From Temnothorax longispinosus (Eukaryota; Arthropoda; Insecta; Hymenoptera; Formicidae), in assembly GCF_030848805.1 (NCBI RefSeq), contig NC_092366.1:8548399-8612398 (forward strand): a stretch of DNA of 64,000 bases, written 5' to 3'. The notes beneath the pieces are model-generated. The model did not search any database, was not told the DNA's origin, and saw nothing but the letters and a program-made list of their open reading frames with translations. Both the position numbers and the translations under genes were made by a program. Below are positions 35,285-45,677 of the stretch, piece after piece (positions within the stretch are counted from its first letter, which is position 1; the number at the start of each line of letters is the position of its first letter).

Positions 35285-38200
35285 CGCGTCGAACCCGAAA
35301 CGCACGCGGTATCATCGGCCGGCTTTTAAAGCCCGTCATCAACGTATAACGGCGCGCGATGAATGGCCGGTTAAAGCAACGAGCACCAAGTGTGGGCCAA
35401 CGACCAGCCGCTTCCCGCGAGATAAAAGTACGCGCTGCGAGAGAGATAAGTCCCGCGACGGATTCATCCTGCCGAAGACGTGTGGGTGCTGCGCCGGAAG
35501 AGGAGGCCCCCTCCGGCGCGGTGGAGTGCCACCGGCAATCGGCACGACACTGACTCTCGCGAATAGTAAAACCTAAATTTAACCCTTTTATCTATCTTGT
35601 CCAGTAGACAATTGAAAAACGCTTACATCTCGTGCAGTTAATTGCGTGATGCTATTTAAATTCTCTTAAGTTACAATTATTAGGAGAAACCTACCGCTCG
35701 TTTTATAGGCTAAGCTATATGATAAGGATTAGTTAGCTTTAAGTATTGTTAGAGATAGGAAGCTAATGACAAAGTACAGTCAAATACCTATTATTCTTAT
35801 CTCCCTGACTTAATAATCATTAACGACTTGATTAAAAACTGTGAACTGCTGTTCTACATATTGCTACAAACTATAACTAATTTTATTTATTGGACATCCC
35901 TACTAGTTCATGGAACTCACTGCAGATTTACGCATTCAAACGTCGAATTGGTGCAATTTCATCTAAAATTTTTTTACTCTTCTTTTTGTATATAAACTTT
36001 TAACGATTTTATATGGTCAACTTCATATTTTATATTTATATTTACTCTTTAAATGGGTTCGACCATTGCCACGCAGTTTCAGTTATATATACCAATGTTG
36101 TTGTCGATTCTTAATGTTTATTATTCGATTTTATTTTATCTCAACACAGAATTAATTTAAATGTTTCTTTTTACCAATTTTATATTTTTACTTTGTTAAT
36201 GTTTTAATTTATTTCGCCGCTGAAAAAGACTATATAACAATAATAAGACTAAGTCAAAACGTCTAAGTTAATTTATATTTTATGCGAACAAATTTGATTT
36301 TTTAAACTTACATCCTTATTTTGACCGATGTCTTTATCATATATCCTAAAAGTTAATTTTTGTAATAATATTTATTTAAAAGTTCTTAAATTTAAATTTA
36401 AATTTATCTTAAAAAAGAGCTTCTCTAAAAGAAAAAACATATTATTAATTTAACAATTAATTTACTAGAAAGATATTTATATTAAATAACATATTACTTT
36501 CAACTAAAAAGAAATATAATGTAATTTTTTTTAAATTATTATAATTTTAATTATTTGTTTAATTTTGTTTTATCAAAGTTTATTTTAAAATTGCATTAAA
36601 TAAATTTATTTCAATAATACATTAATAATTTTTTCTCACAAAGAGAGAAATTATTTAATTCCTTTGCAGTTTTTAAAGTGAAACAAATATATAATTATAT
36701 TATCTTTGATTTATGTCGTAAGAGGTTTCTCTCTTTAGATGTAATCTCATGGGATAGGTTAAGATATAACCAAATCATTAAACGACTTGAATAATAAAAT
36801 GTCATTCGATGATAAAAGGGAGAAAGGAGGAGATAATGAATAGGTCAGGCGAACGGTGACCGCCTTCGCAAACAATGACGAATAGCGCGGTGGAAAAAAT
36901 GCATCGCCTAATGAGTGTATTAAATAAAGCAGGCGGATAAAAACATTGATACAGAAGTATCAAAATGATTCACAGGCAGACAGGCGGGACACGCCGGAAG
37001 CCACTGATTGTTTCGAAGGGTGGTGAACTCCTGCCAAGGGTCAAGCGCCTTTTTGCCAATTAACGAGACCAGTCCCACGAATTTTAGCGGTGACGGAAAA
37101 TTAACGAATATATAAATTCTAGGACGTCTGCGCTAATTACATTATATATATCACATCAAATCGTTGGATGATGAATAAAAAAGAGAGACCACTTCGATAT
37201 TGATCAGCAATAGAACCATATTGTATACCAGTCTGATTTATGTACGGTCATTATTATATATTTTATCGACAGCTCTATATTTAATTCTTTTAATTAAATA
37301 AGGTGCAAACATCGTAAGATACAATAGAACGAAATAAATTAATAATTAAACAATAAATTGTCCAATAGATGGAGAGACAGATTGTAAATGATATTCTTTA
37401 TCCTGATGAGCTTACAATGAAACGGATAACATTCGTTCAACCTGCAAAATACGAAATATAATATTTGCGTAGCATCAATATTTTACAATAGATAATACAT
37501 GTTATTCGATTACTGACACATATGTTAATATGTACAATATACTCATATTAATACATATAACAATGATGGAGATGGCGTCATTGGATTTAATGAGCGAAAT
37601 TATCGAAATGCAATCTGTTTCTCAGGAAATATAATATCGCTCGTAAAAAAAAGTAATTTAACAATAAATCGAGAATTATAGGATCATAAATGTCACGATC
37701 AATTCTGTAAATTACGTTGTATAGAACTGAAGAGAAAAATGGACCCTAATCTAACAAACACTTTGTGTCTGGAACGAACGTACGAACAATCACATTGATT
37801 TGAAATTAAAGGTATTTATCAGAAAAAAATGTATAAAATGTTTCATAATTTGCGTTTATGAGCCACAAAATGCCAAATTCTTTGATCAACTTTCGATTTT
37901 TCTTGAAAAAAATATGTATATACATATATGAAAGACAGTATAGATAATTTTATATTAATTAAATATAAATATATATATTAAATGTTATCTTTTTTTATTC
38001 AGAAAAATCTAAATTATTTAGTTAAAATTGATCTTTAAAAATGACAAAATTCGATATTAGGTATCCTGATAAATATTATCAAGAAATAATATAAAAGAAA
38101 TTCTTCGTAAACTTTTAATAAGTTTATTAATTTAATGAAACGTATACTATTATTTATCATAAACACGTTTTGTACCTTTTATTTCTTTTTGATAAGATGA

Positions 38201-38308
38201 TCTGTAAACTTTAGAGATCAATTATAATGTTTTTTTAACAAGAATAGTGGTTACTTTTATAAAGAAAATTTGATTAAAAATTCTTTTAATAAAGTAAAGA
38301 TTATTCTA
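35285..38308. other. Intergenic, no gene seen
   Basis: A short CpG-rich stretch to about 35560 has ORFs on both strands without domains. Then long AT-rich DNA (35560-36820 and 37100-38300) with very low coding potential. A GC-richer patch lies at 36830-37100. Confidence 0.5.
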
Positions 38309-38752
38309 GATTTTATTTCAAACAGGCTTAATTTTAATAAAAATTAAGAAAATAAAGTTTTACTTGTAATAATCAATTTAAACTTATGGTAATCTTTTTC
38401 TTTGCCAGTAATGATTAACAAAGGAGATAGTTTAATTCAACCCAACTGGCCATTTATTAATGTAATATTCAAATACACAACGATTCGACTATGGTTTGTG
38501 GTCCTTATCAAGTGTAAACTAATTGTAAGTTATAGATTTACAATGAGGCTGTTCTACGAAATTATAATTAAGAGGTTTCGTAGAACAGCCTCATCACTGT
38601 GTATTTGAATATTATATTTAATAAATGGCCAGTTGGATCGAATTAAACCATCTCCTTTGTTAATTATTACTGACAAGGAAAAGATTACACAGGTTTAAAT
38701 TGATTATTAAAAGTGAAATTTTATTAAAATTAAGCTTGTTTGAAATAAAATC
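38309..38752. mobile_element. 444-bp long foldback element
   Basis: The arms are about 190 bp each. The outer ends GATTTTATTTCAAACAGGCT and the complementary right end differ by one base over the first twenty. Pairing continues through TGATTAACAAAGGAGAT and TGGCCATTTATTAAT to a tip with GAGGCTGTTCTACGAAA and its complement. ORF 38402-38608 lies wholly in the left arm and is not a gene. Confidence 0.85.
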
Positions 38753-38775
38753 ATGATATAGCAAATATTAAAACT

Positions 38776-38997
38776 ATGCGCACGTATTTCAATGTTGCTC
38801 AACCTCTAACCTAGGGGGGGACCCTCTTCCAATATAGAGAGCTAGGCAAGTGGCAAGATACTCTCGGTGGGTTTGCGATTCCTGCTTCCGAGAGGTGGCG
38901 ATCGAATAAAAATCGATAATTCTTGGTCGGATTTGAACTCGGATCTCGGATCCTCCGGCTCATTAGACCAGCACATCTCCTCTGCGCCACAATCGCC
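38776..38997 (-). mobile_element. tRNA-derived SINE, copy 1
   Basis: Read on the - strand from 38997, the first ~74 bases look like a tRNA. There is an A-box-like TGGCGCAGAGGA near position 9 and a B-box-like GAGTTCAAATCC near position 57, in the spacing RNA polymerase III needs. A non-tRNA body follows (TCTCGGAAGCAGG, then CACCGAGAGTATCTTGCC and GCTCTCTATATT). The copy at 62458-62657 shares head, body and tail. The tRNA head cannot fold as a perfect cloverleaf, so it is not a tRNA gene. Confidence 0.8.
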
Positions 38998-39215
38998 AAT
39001 TTAAATGTAACTTTAAATACGTACGTTAAGACAACTGCTGCTTTTAAATTTAAATTAATCAGAAAAGAAGCTTTGTCTCTTCAATACATAAAATTAATTT
39101 ATATCTCAAAAATTATAAATTTAATAAAATTTAATGATATTCAATATTCTTGTTAAATGTTGCCTTCTTGAATTGATTAATCGATTAATGAATTCATATC
39201 TTTATCTCTCGAATA
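38998..39215. other. Short intergenic spacer
   Basis: AT-rich, with nothing seen. Confidence 0.5.
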
Positions 39216-39338
39216 AGGCTACGGTCAACGTGACGCTACAAATGCTTCGAAGCATTCCTCTTCTCTTTTCTTTCAATGAAGAAAGAAAGAGAAGAAGAAC
39301 GTTCCAAAGCATTTGTAGCGTCACGTTGACCGTAGCCT
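39216..39338. mobile_element. 123-bp MITE with 32-bp perfect arms
   Basis: AGGCTACGGTCAACGTGACG and the following 12 bases match the right end exactly in reverse complement. The loop is a GAAGAAAGAAAGAG / TCTTCTCTTTTC stretch that also partly pairs. It is flanked by TA (left) and AT (right). Confidence 0.8.
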
Positions 39339-40320
39339 ATCTCACTCACCGATCGCTGCATCGTCGTCGCGACGCCGTCGTCTGTCCCATCAAGTACTCT
39401 CGCCGTTGCCTGCAACGTTGTCCTTTTTATCGAGCGACGCAGTCAATTAGATCCCTAACCTTTATCACGACGAGCTGTACTCTTCAAGGCGCGAGACTTT
39501 CGGCACTCGTGATGAATTGCCCCATCATCGTGCGATTCGCTCTCAACGAGAACCATACAGATATCGGTAACGACGACCGTTCCCGCGGCGATTTAAATTC
39601 CGCTGTGATGGCAAAAATCGTGACGGCAAACGTGACGATCTTTTAACACGCCATCCTTTCGACAACCGTAACTTTCGCGATGCGGCGCGATAATTCAAAA
39701 CAAACCCGCGAGCGGCAAGAATCGCGAGACAGACTCGGTGACAGACAAACGAACGCGACACGGACGCAACGAGAATGGCGGCCGACAACTTAATTCGAAC
39801 GAACGCGGGGCTTTCGATCCGCGCTCTTCCGGCGCTCCCGATATCGTCTCTCGCGGCCACGCGAGTTAAAGGGAACTTACCGAGTAGACGAGTCTGATCC
39901 GCGACGTCCGCGTTGAGCAACGCGACTTGGCGCGCGATGCGGCCGCGATCCGAACGCGACGGCGCCGGCCACAAGGTTCACACGCACGCCACGTCGCGGA
40001 GCGGCCGGCTGTGAGACAAACGGCGATTGGCTCGAGGGACACTGTGGCGCGGAGATTCATGACGCGCCCGGATTCCTCCTGAGAAAGACAGGGCATTCGA
40101 GTCAGAAGACGGCGAACGAGGAATAAGCGACATGCGAATTTTACCGTAAGCGTGAGTGTACTTTTTATTTGATTTTAATTAAATATAGTTATCGATATAA
40201 CAAACCAAGGATTTATATCGTTTTTCTCGCGCGGTATAGTCGAGACGCTGTGTATGCAACATTACGAATTTCTCATATTATATTTAAATAATTTATCTCG
40301 AATCAATTTAGTAATGATTT
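39339..40320. other. CpG-rich island, possible promoter
   Basis: The stretch 39340-40110 is strongly CpG-rich with open frames on both strands (39134-39646 + and 39974-39543 -), neither with a domain. It may be a promoter or 5' UTR of an unseen transcript. Confidence 0.35.
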
Positions 40321-40461
40321 CCCAGACAGCACCATATATGTCTAAAATCGAGACATAAGATGTGTCTTAAAACATTACTAAGACGTTTTTTAGACATCTT
40401 ATCATAAGACGTCTTAAAGATCATGCCTTTAACCCGATTTTGAACATGCGTGCTGTCTGGG
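40321..40461. mobile_element. CCCAGACAGCA-family MITE, copy B
   Basis: 141 bp with perfect outer ends CCCAGACAGCA and TGCTGTCTGGG. The interior carries the family motifs AAAATCGAGACATAAGA, AAGACGT and CCCGATTTTGAACATG. It is the best-preserved pair of ends with copy C. Confidence 0.9.
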
Positions 40462-40610
40462 TCATTAGGTCTGTTCGTATTGCTTGCACTTTCTGTATTT
40501 AGAATCTTCGCTTTCTCTTTCTCTAACGCTAAAAATATATTTTTTTCTCGTTTTAAATGCAGGAATTTTGGGAAATTGCAAACAACAATTGCGAACAAAT
40601 CTGTTGTTAA
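40462..40610. other. Short spacer between two MITEs
   Basis: No features seen except TAA at 40608-40610, the left target duplication of the next element. Confidence 0.5.
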
Positions 40611-40755
40611 GTCCCAGTCTATAATATAATAGGTATTTTAAACCCTAAGCCCTAAGAAATTGACCTATCACAGTCAATTATTATCCTCAAATTCAACTGT
40701 AATTGAACAATTTCTTAAGGCTTAGGGCTTAAAACACCGAATTGTAGACCGGGAC
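40611..40755. mobile_element. Harbinger-like MITE with TAA duplication, copy 1
   Basis: The ends GTCCCAGTCTATAAT (left) and the complement of GTAGACCGGGAC (right) are flanked by TAA at 40608-40610 and 40756-40758. The interior carries AAGCCCTAAGAAATTGACC and a right-hand TTTCTTAAGGCTTAGGGCTT. A 3-bp TWA duplication is typical of PIF/Harbinger MITEs. It is a relative of the copy at 53338-53496. Confidence 0.8.
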
Positions 40756-41562
40756 TAAAACTTATTTGCTTGACCTATGATCACCGGAACGTCCGTATTT
40801 AAGGCATTACCGACCCGACGCATCGATTTTATCTGACGCGCGTTTTAGTTCAGCCACGAGGGAGCTTCTCCCGTCGCCCTCCAATCCCATATTGCGATAT
40901 TCAAATAGGCTCGCATACGGAATGAATCTTTCGATTCGACGCGATTCAGAGGTTATAGCTTCAAAGCTCGCCCGCGCTTTATAACTAACGAGGCTCTCGC
41001 GAATCGTATCCAAACTACTTTAATTCGTTGCGCTTGTCAATTCGAAGACAAATCGTCCTCGTTGTAGAAATTAATCGACCGTAACGACGCCATTGCAATC
41101 TCGCCGTGTACGGCAAATTCTCTCGGGGATAACGGGGGATTCTAAAGTTGCGAGTTTCGAGAACTTGAAAACGCCAACAAACGTAACGCGCAATGCAAGA
41201 ACGGCGTTTAGCGTACGTGTCACGATTAGATATAGCGGACGAAGGACGTTTACGTGAATACTTAATTGCAAAATTGCTCACATTATCGGCATTAAGATAG
41301 TCTAATAGTGGAAATTGCTCGCACGTCAGCCGCCGATCTCTCACTGAGAATTTGAATAAGAGACTGTCGATAAGGCAAGTCTCCTATTTGTCGGTACGTA
41401 GTTGGGGTAACCAATCAAAACGCGCGATTTGAATTCGGATTCGCGGCGATTTAAATTCCGCAAAAGTTTCAAAGATTCCCGTCGAATAAATTAAATAAAA
41501 ATTGCTCGAGAATTTGGAGGAATATTTATGTTTTATAATAACCGGAGAATAGCAAAGAGTAT

Positions 41563-41564
<2 letters not shown>
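40756..41564. other. Intergenic, CpG-rich patch 40810-41460
   Basis: Overlapping - strand ORFs without domains. No gene supported. Confidence 0.45.

Positions 41565-41639
<75 letters not shown>
41565..41639. repeat. (AT)n microsatellite
   Basis: About 37 AT units with one interruption (ATACATAT). Confidence 0.95.
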
Positions 41640-41687
41640 GTATTAAATTCTTGTTGCGCGATATTTGAAGATACAGCAAATACTATA

Positions 41688-41794
41688 CACTGAGAAAAAA
41701 ATTTTCTGCATTTTAGTAAATATTAGTTTGCATACAACACAGTCGTATGCAAACTAACATTTACTAAAATGCAGAAAATTTTTTTCCTGGTGTA
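41688..41794. mobile_element. 107-bp hairpin MITE with CACTGAGA ends
   Basis: The left CACTGAGAAAAAAATTTTCT and the complementary right end (AGAAAATTTTTTTCCTGGTG) pair. The arms continue through GCATTTTAGTAAATATTAG and TTTGCATAC to a small loop. It is flanked by TA at 41686-41687 and 41795-41796. Confidence 0.85.
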
Positions 41795-42137
41795 TATAAA
41801 AAAAAATTTTTGCAAATAAAAAACTAAATAAATAGGACTTTCAGATATTGAATTAAAATGACAAAATGCTAGCAATAATGTATTAAATATTTTAATAATT
41901 AAGTAACATCTACTGCAATATCACATTATACAGTTTATCGTACGAAATATAGTATTTAAGTGTTACGTGGCATGGAATTTAAAATAAACATATTTTGTGA
42001 TAAATCGCTATACTTATCAAATGTCAAATTGATTGTCATTTTGGGGTTTCTGGTTCTATATTATAAAATTTACCTAAAAGCACACACACACACACACACA
42101 CATTGTAGATTTAATTACAAAAACTTGTTACTTAATA
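41795..42137. other. Short intergenic spacer
   Basis: AT-rich, with a short (CA)n run near 42080-42102. Nothing else is seen. Confidence 0.5.
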
Positions 42138-43031
42138 GGGGAGACCGGGGCTAGAAGTCACACGGGTAAGTTGTCACAAAAGCTTATGTCTCACTTAATA
42201 GATTGAGTGGAATATTCTTCTTTATAGTGTAGGTTGCTTCTATCGTATTAGTCAGGTGTACGAAATAGCTTGTTTCAAAAACATTGCATGTGATATTTAC
42301 GAGCACTTTTTAAAAATTGGAGGTCGTGAGTAGATTTTTCTTGCCTCTATTTTTATTGTTTCGTTGGTTTTGGAATTACTAGTCGTAATTTCTTTTTGGT
42401 CATAAAAAATATTATAGTTTTAGATAATTTTTCCTATATTTAGTTAACCGTCATTGCAACATAGTTTATAAATATAATCTTCTTTGTTCAAAATGACCGT
42501 TCAGGGTAAGTTGTCTCAAATGAGATGGGATTCAAAGTTTATGAGGATTATTATTCTTTTATTTACTCAAAGTTTATAAAAGTATTACAAAGTTTATGAG
42601 AATTATTATTTTTTTATTTACTCTAAGTTTATGAGAATTATATTACAAAGTTTATGAAAATTATTAATTTTTTGTTTAATTCATGCTGCAATATATTATT
42701 AAGTTAAATTCACCAAAAACTGGCACTAACTTTAATAAAATATTAAAACAGGAACTATTTGTCGTATGTTTCCTCTACATGAAAGACACATGACAATCAA
42801 TCCAGAGTCATGTGACAACCAACCCTGGGTATGGGGTAAGTTGTCACATTTGCGCGGTTTTGCTTAGAATTAAATAACTTTTTTGTGTATAAATATATAC
42901 AAGTCTAATTTTTTTTCTTACACCTAAAGGATGTAGCTACATTATAAAGTAGTATACGATATTATAAGATATTGCTAATATTTTTTTTAAATCAGTATTT
43001 AAAAAGTGTGGCAATTAGCCCCGGTCTCCCC
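42138..43031. mobile_element. 894-bp non-autonomous element with repeated GGGTAAGTTGTCAC motif
   Basis: The termini GGGGAGACCGGGGCTA and its complement are flanked by TA on both sides. The motif GGGTAAGTTGTCAC or a close variant occurs at 42163, 42504 and 42836, with the complementary TGTGACAACCAACCC near 42810. There is no transposase ORF. The TA target and end-like internal motifs suggest a Tc1/mariner-related or similar element. One solitary end occurs at 25416. Confidence 0.8.
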
Positions 43032-45593
43032 TATTATTATAATGTATTATTTGTTGTTTTTCTTATGTAAGAGGATATTTACAAAAAATGTCAAAAGATT
43101 TATTAAAATTCAATTATTATAATATTATTTTATTAAATAACAATAATATAATATAATATAATAATATATAATAATAATATTTATATGGTTAATTATCTCA
43201 CTATGACACCGAAATAGAATTTTCAAGTTTTAATATGCTAAAATGTTAGAACTTAAATAATGTTCTAACAATCTAGAAACACGAACAAGTTTTGACGTTA
43301 CTTTCATCGTATGCAGATCCAACTATGTTGTAAAATTATATATTATACGTATTAGATCGATCTCTTGCCAAACTGATAAATCAAGAAAGAATTATGAGAG
43401 GCGATTAAGGCCGCGATCGGCATTATAGATTACACTTTGATTTCTTCGTCTTTTATTTGATTTTTTTGTATTGTACGAAGGAGATGCGCGCACAGGTGTA
43501 CGAGCCTACACTGCGCTACGATGCACAAATGCGCTATCGACCGTCGAACTCCCCGGCGTCTTATCGGATGGTCGTTAACCTGAGCACTTGCCGTTTCCTT
43601 CCTTCCACCATCCTTCCGTAGTCCGCGCAACTCCTTTCCGCAATCGTAAAGATCGTTCATCGATAGTCCCTAAGGATCTTCTACAGATATATTGCTCCTT
43701 TGAGAAACGGAATCGAAAACGCTAATTCACGTGAAAATCGCTGCGGTCAAATTTACATTGAGAAAGAACAGTATTTGCAGTAATTTTATTTCATGTAGGA
43801 TTTTAATTATAATTATTTTCTGAATTAAATATATATCTTTTTTTTAATTAAATATTTTATAATTCTCTAATAATTTATTTCTCAAGTGCTTTTTTTTTAG
43901 ATTTTTTAGACGTGATTAGATAAATTTTTCTCTTAATTATAGTTAGTAATTTTCTTTGAATAACACGATGTATGAATAATAAGCTAATTAATCGTTTAGT
44001 CGTGGTCTTTAATCAATTTATCTGTTTCTATTTTTCTATTCTGACAGTAGCTTTATAAAGGCAAATAGGAGTAATTGGCGAGAACGATAAGAGCATCAAT
44101 TGGACGCAGTTCTGCAATGCGGAACCAACTCTCAAAACCTACTTACTTTTCCGCTATAACGCGAAACACTGGAAATAAAATTTTGCATTGACGTATATAA
44201 TAACCAAACTATATATATAATCTTTTTTAAATACAATTCCATGTATTATATGCGTTTTATTAATGTATTTATGCGTTTATATGTTATATGCATTTTTTTC
44301 TTGTGTCTTCAGGGAGCAGCAGGTTACAGATAAGAGTTGAATCATTTTTGCATAATATATTACTTCATAATCATTTTGTAATGTAGAACTAAAATTCACG
44401 AAAATATGCTTGCGTCCGCATTGCATAACTGCATTCAATTACAATTTATAGAAATGCGAGGCACGTGGGAGAAATCGCGATAGCAATAATCGCACGTGTA
44501 ATGCAGATAACAACGGTTCCACTTAAAATGAGGTAAAGACTTGCGATGCATATTAAGGCACGTTAAACGATGCTAAAACTTCACGGTAAATATATAAGTT
44601 TCCGATAAATAACTTGTTTAAACTTTAACAGATATATTCGCAACAAAATTAAAACACATCGTAAAAGTGCCAATACATTAGGATTATGTTGATTATTATA
44701 GGGTATCTAAGTAAGAATCCTCGCAATTTCAGTACTTTGATAATATATCGTAATTCTCTTTGTATATATTTCTTCTTTTTTTCTTTTTGAAAACAGCATT
44801 TCGTGTTTCTATCCTTCACAATCTTATCTAACGAAGTTCGGATTTTTTCACCGACGGCGATGCCGACGGCGAGAGCGAAAACAGGAGAGCACGAGGAAGC
44901 GAGGAGAGGAGCGCGAGATTTTCGGGTCGGCTTCCTGCGGGCCGCCGCGCCGCTCCGCTCGATGCCGAGCGGAGCGGAGTAGTCACGCTCGGCGAGCCCG
45001 AGGCTCAGGCTCGAATGTTGCACATCGGCGCGGCGGTGCCCAGTCTCCGGGTTGACGCGCGGATTTAAATACTCGGGTACCACCGGCTGGCTATGATCCA
45101 GGCAGAGAGAGAAAGTTTGACGCGTCTGCACCGATGATCGATCGCGAATGACGCGAATACATCCGCGTGGCGATTAATTTCAACTATCAGCGACTGTCTC
45201 CGTCCGTCTCTATAACTCCAATTGTATTAACTGAATTAATGTTACGTAGTTCTCAAGGTATTACGCGTGTCGGTGTCGTGAAAGCGATATAGTTAATTAT
45301 AGTAAACGTGGAAATAAATGGAGGAAAGGAATTGCAGAAATTTTTGGCTCGACGTGAAAAACTGAGTGGAGTCGAGTGAATATAAAAACAAAACCGCTGG
45401 TGCGACAAGAAAGAAAAAGAAAACAGACAAAGACATATTCGAGACAAAGTGGAATTTGTTTAAGAAGAAGAAAAAACGCGAAAAATCGTGATTTATTAAA
45501 AAAAAAAACAAGAAGCGTCATTCGCGAAAGAAGAATTTTTTCACGTTGATTTCCGTCTAGAATATATAATTAAAATTTCTTGGACAGACCGAG
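43032..45593. other. Intergenic with CpG-rich islands
   Basis: Islands at 43470-43670 and 44850-45230. ORF 45131-44649 on the - strand is composition-driven and has no domain. The second island lies just upstream of the candidate exon at 45594 and could be its promoter. Confidence 0.4.
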
Positions 45594-45677
45594 ATGACGG
45601 GGACCACTTCACTTTTCGGCAACTTCTCTTCAGACGCCGTGACCAGACTCGCGATAGAACGCGGCGATCGCTGCAAG
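45594..45677 (+). CDS. Possible upstream coding exon (unassigned)
   Basis: An ATG after GACCGAG opens 28 codons, MTGTTSLFGNFSSDAVTRLA then IERGDRCK, ending at a usable donor AAG|GTTTGT in phase 0. A CpG-rich island lies 350-750 bp upstream. Splicing to the acceptor at 50275 (TTTAG) would read through GAAGGCCGCAGAGGG in frame into the glucuronidase ATG at 50291, adding a 33-residue N-terminal extension before the signal peptide. It may equally be the first exon of another gene whose next exon I cannot see, or a chance ORF. Confidence 0.25.

Noticed and set aside
38402..38608. ORF of 68 codons on the + strand
   Set aside because: It lies mostly within the arms and tip of a foldback element and is explained by it.
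38811..38999. Possible tRNA gene on the - strand
   Set aside because: Box A and B-like motifs are present, but the arms do not pair well, and the sequence continues into a body shared with a second copy, which shows a SINE.
39543..39974. 143-codon - strand ORF
   Set aside because: CpG-rich island with open frames on both strands and no domain; more likely promoter or 5' UTR sequence.
44649..45131. 160-codon - strand ORF
   Set aside because: Its first half follows a CpG island and its second half runs into Lys-rich AT DNA; no domain, no splice logic.
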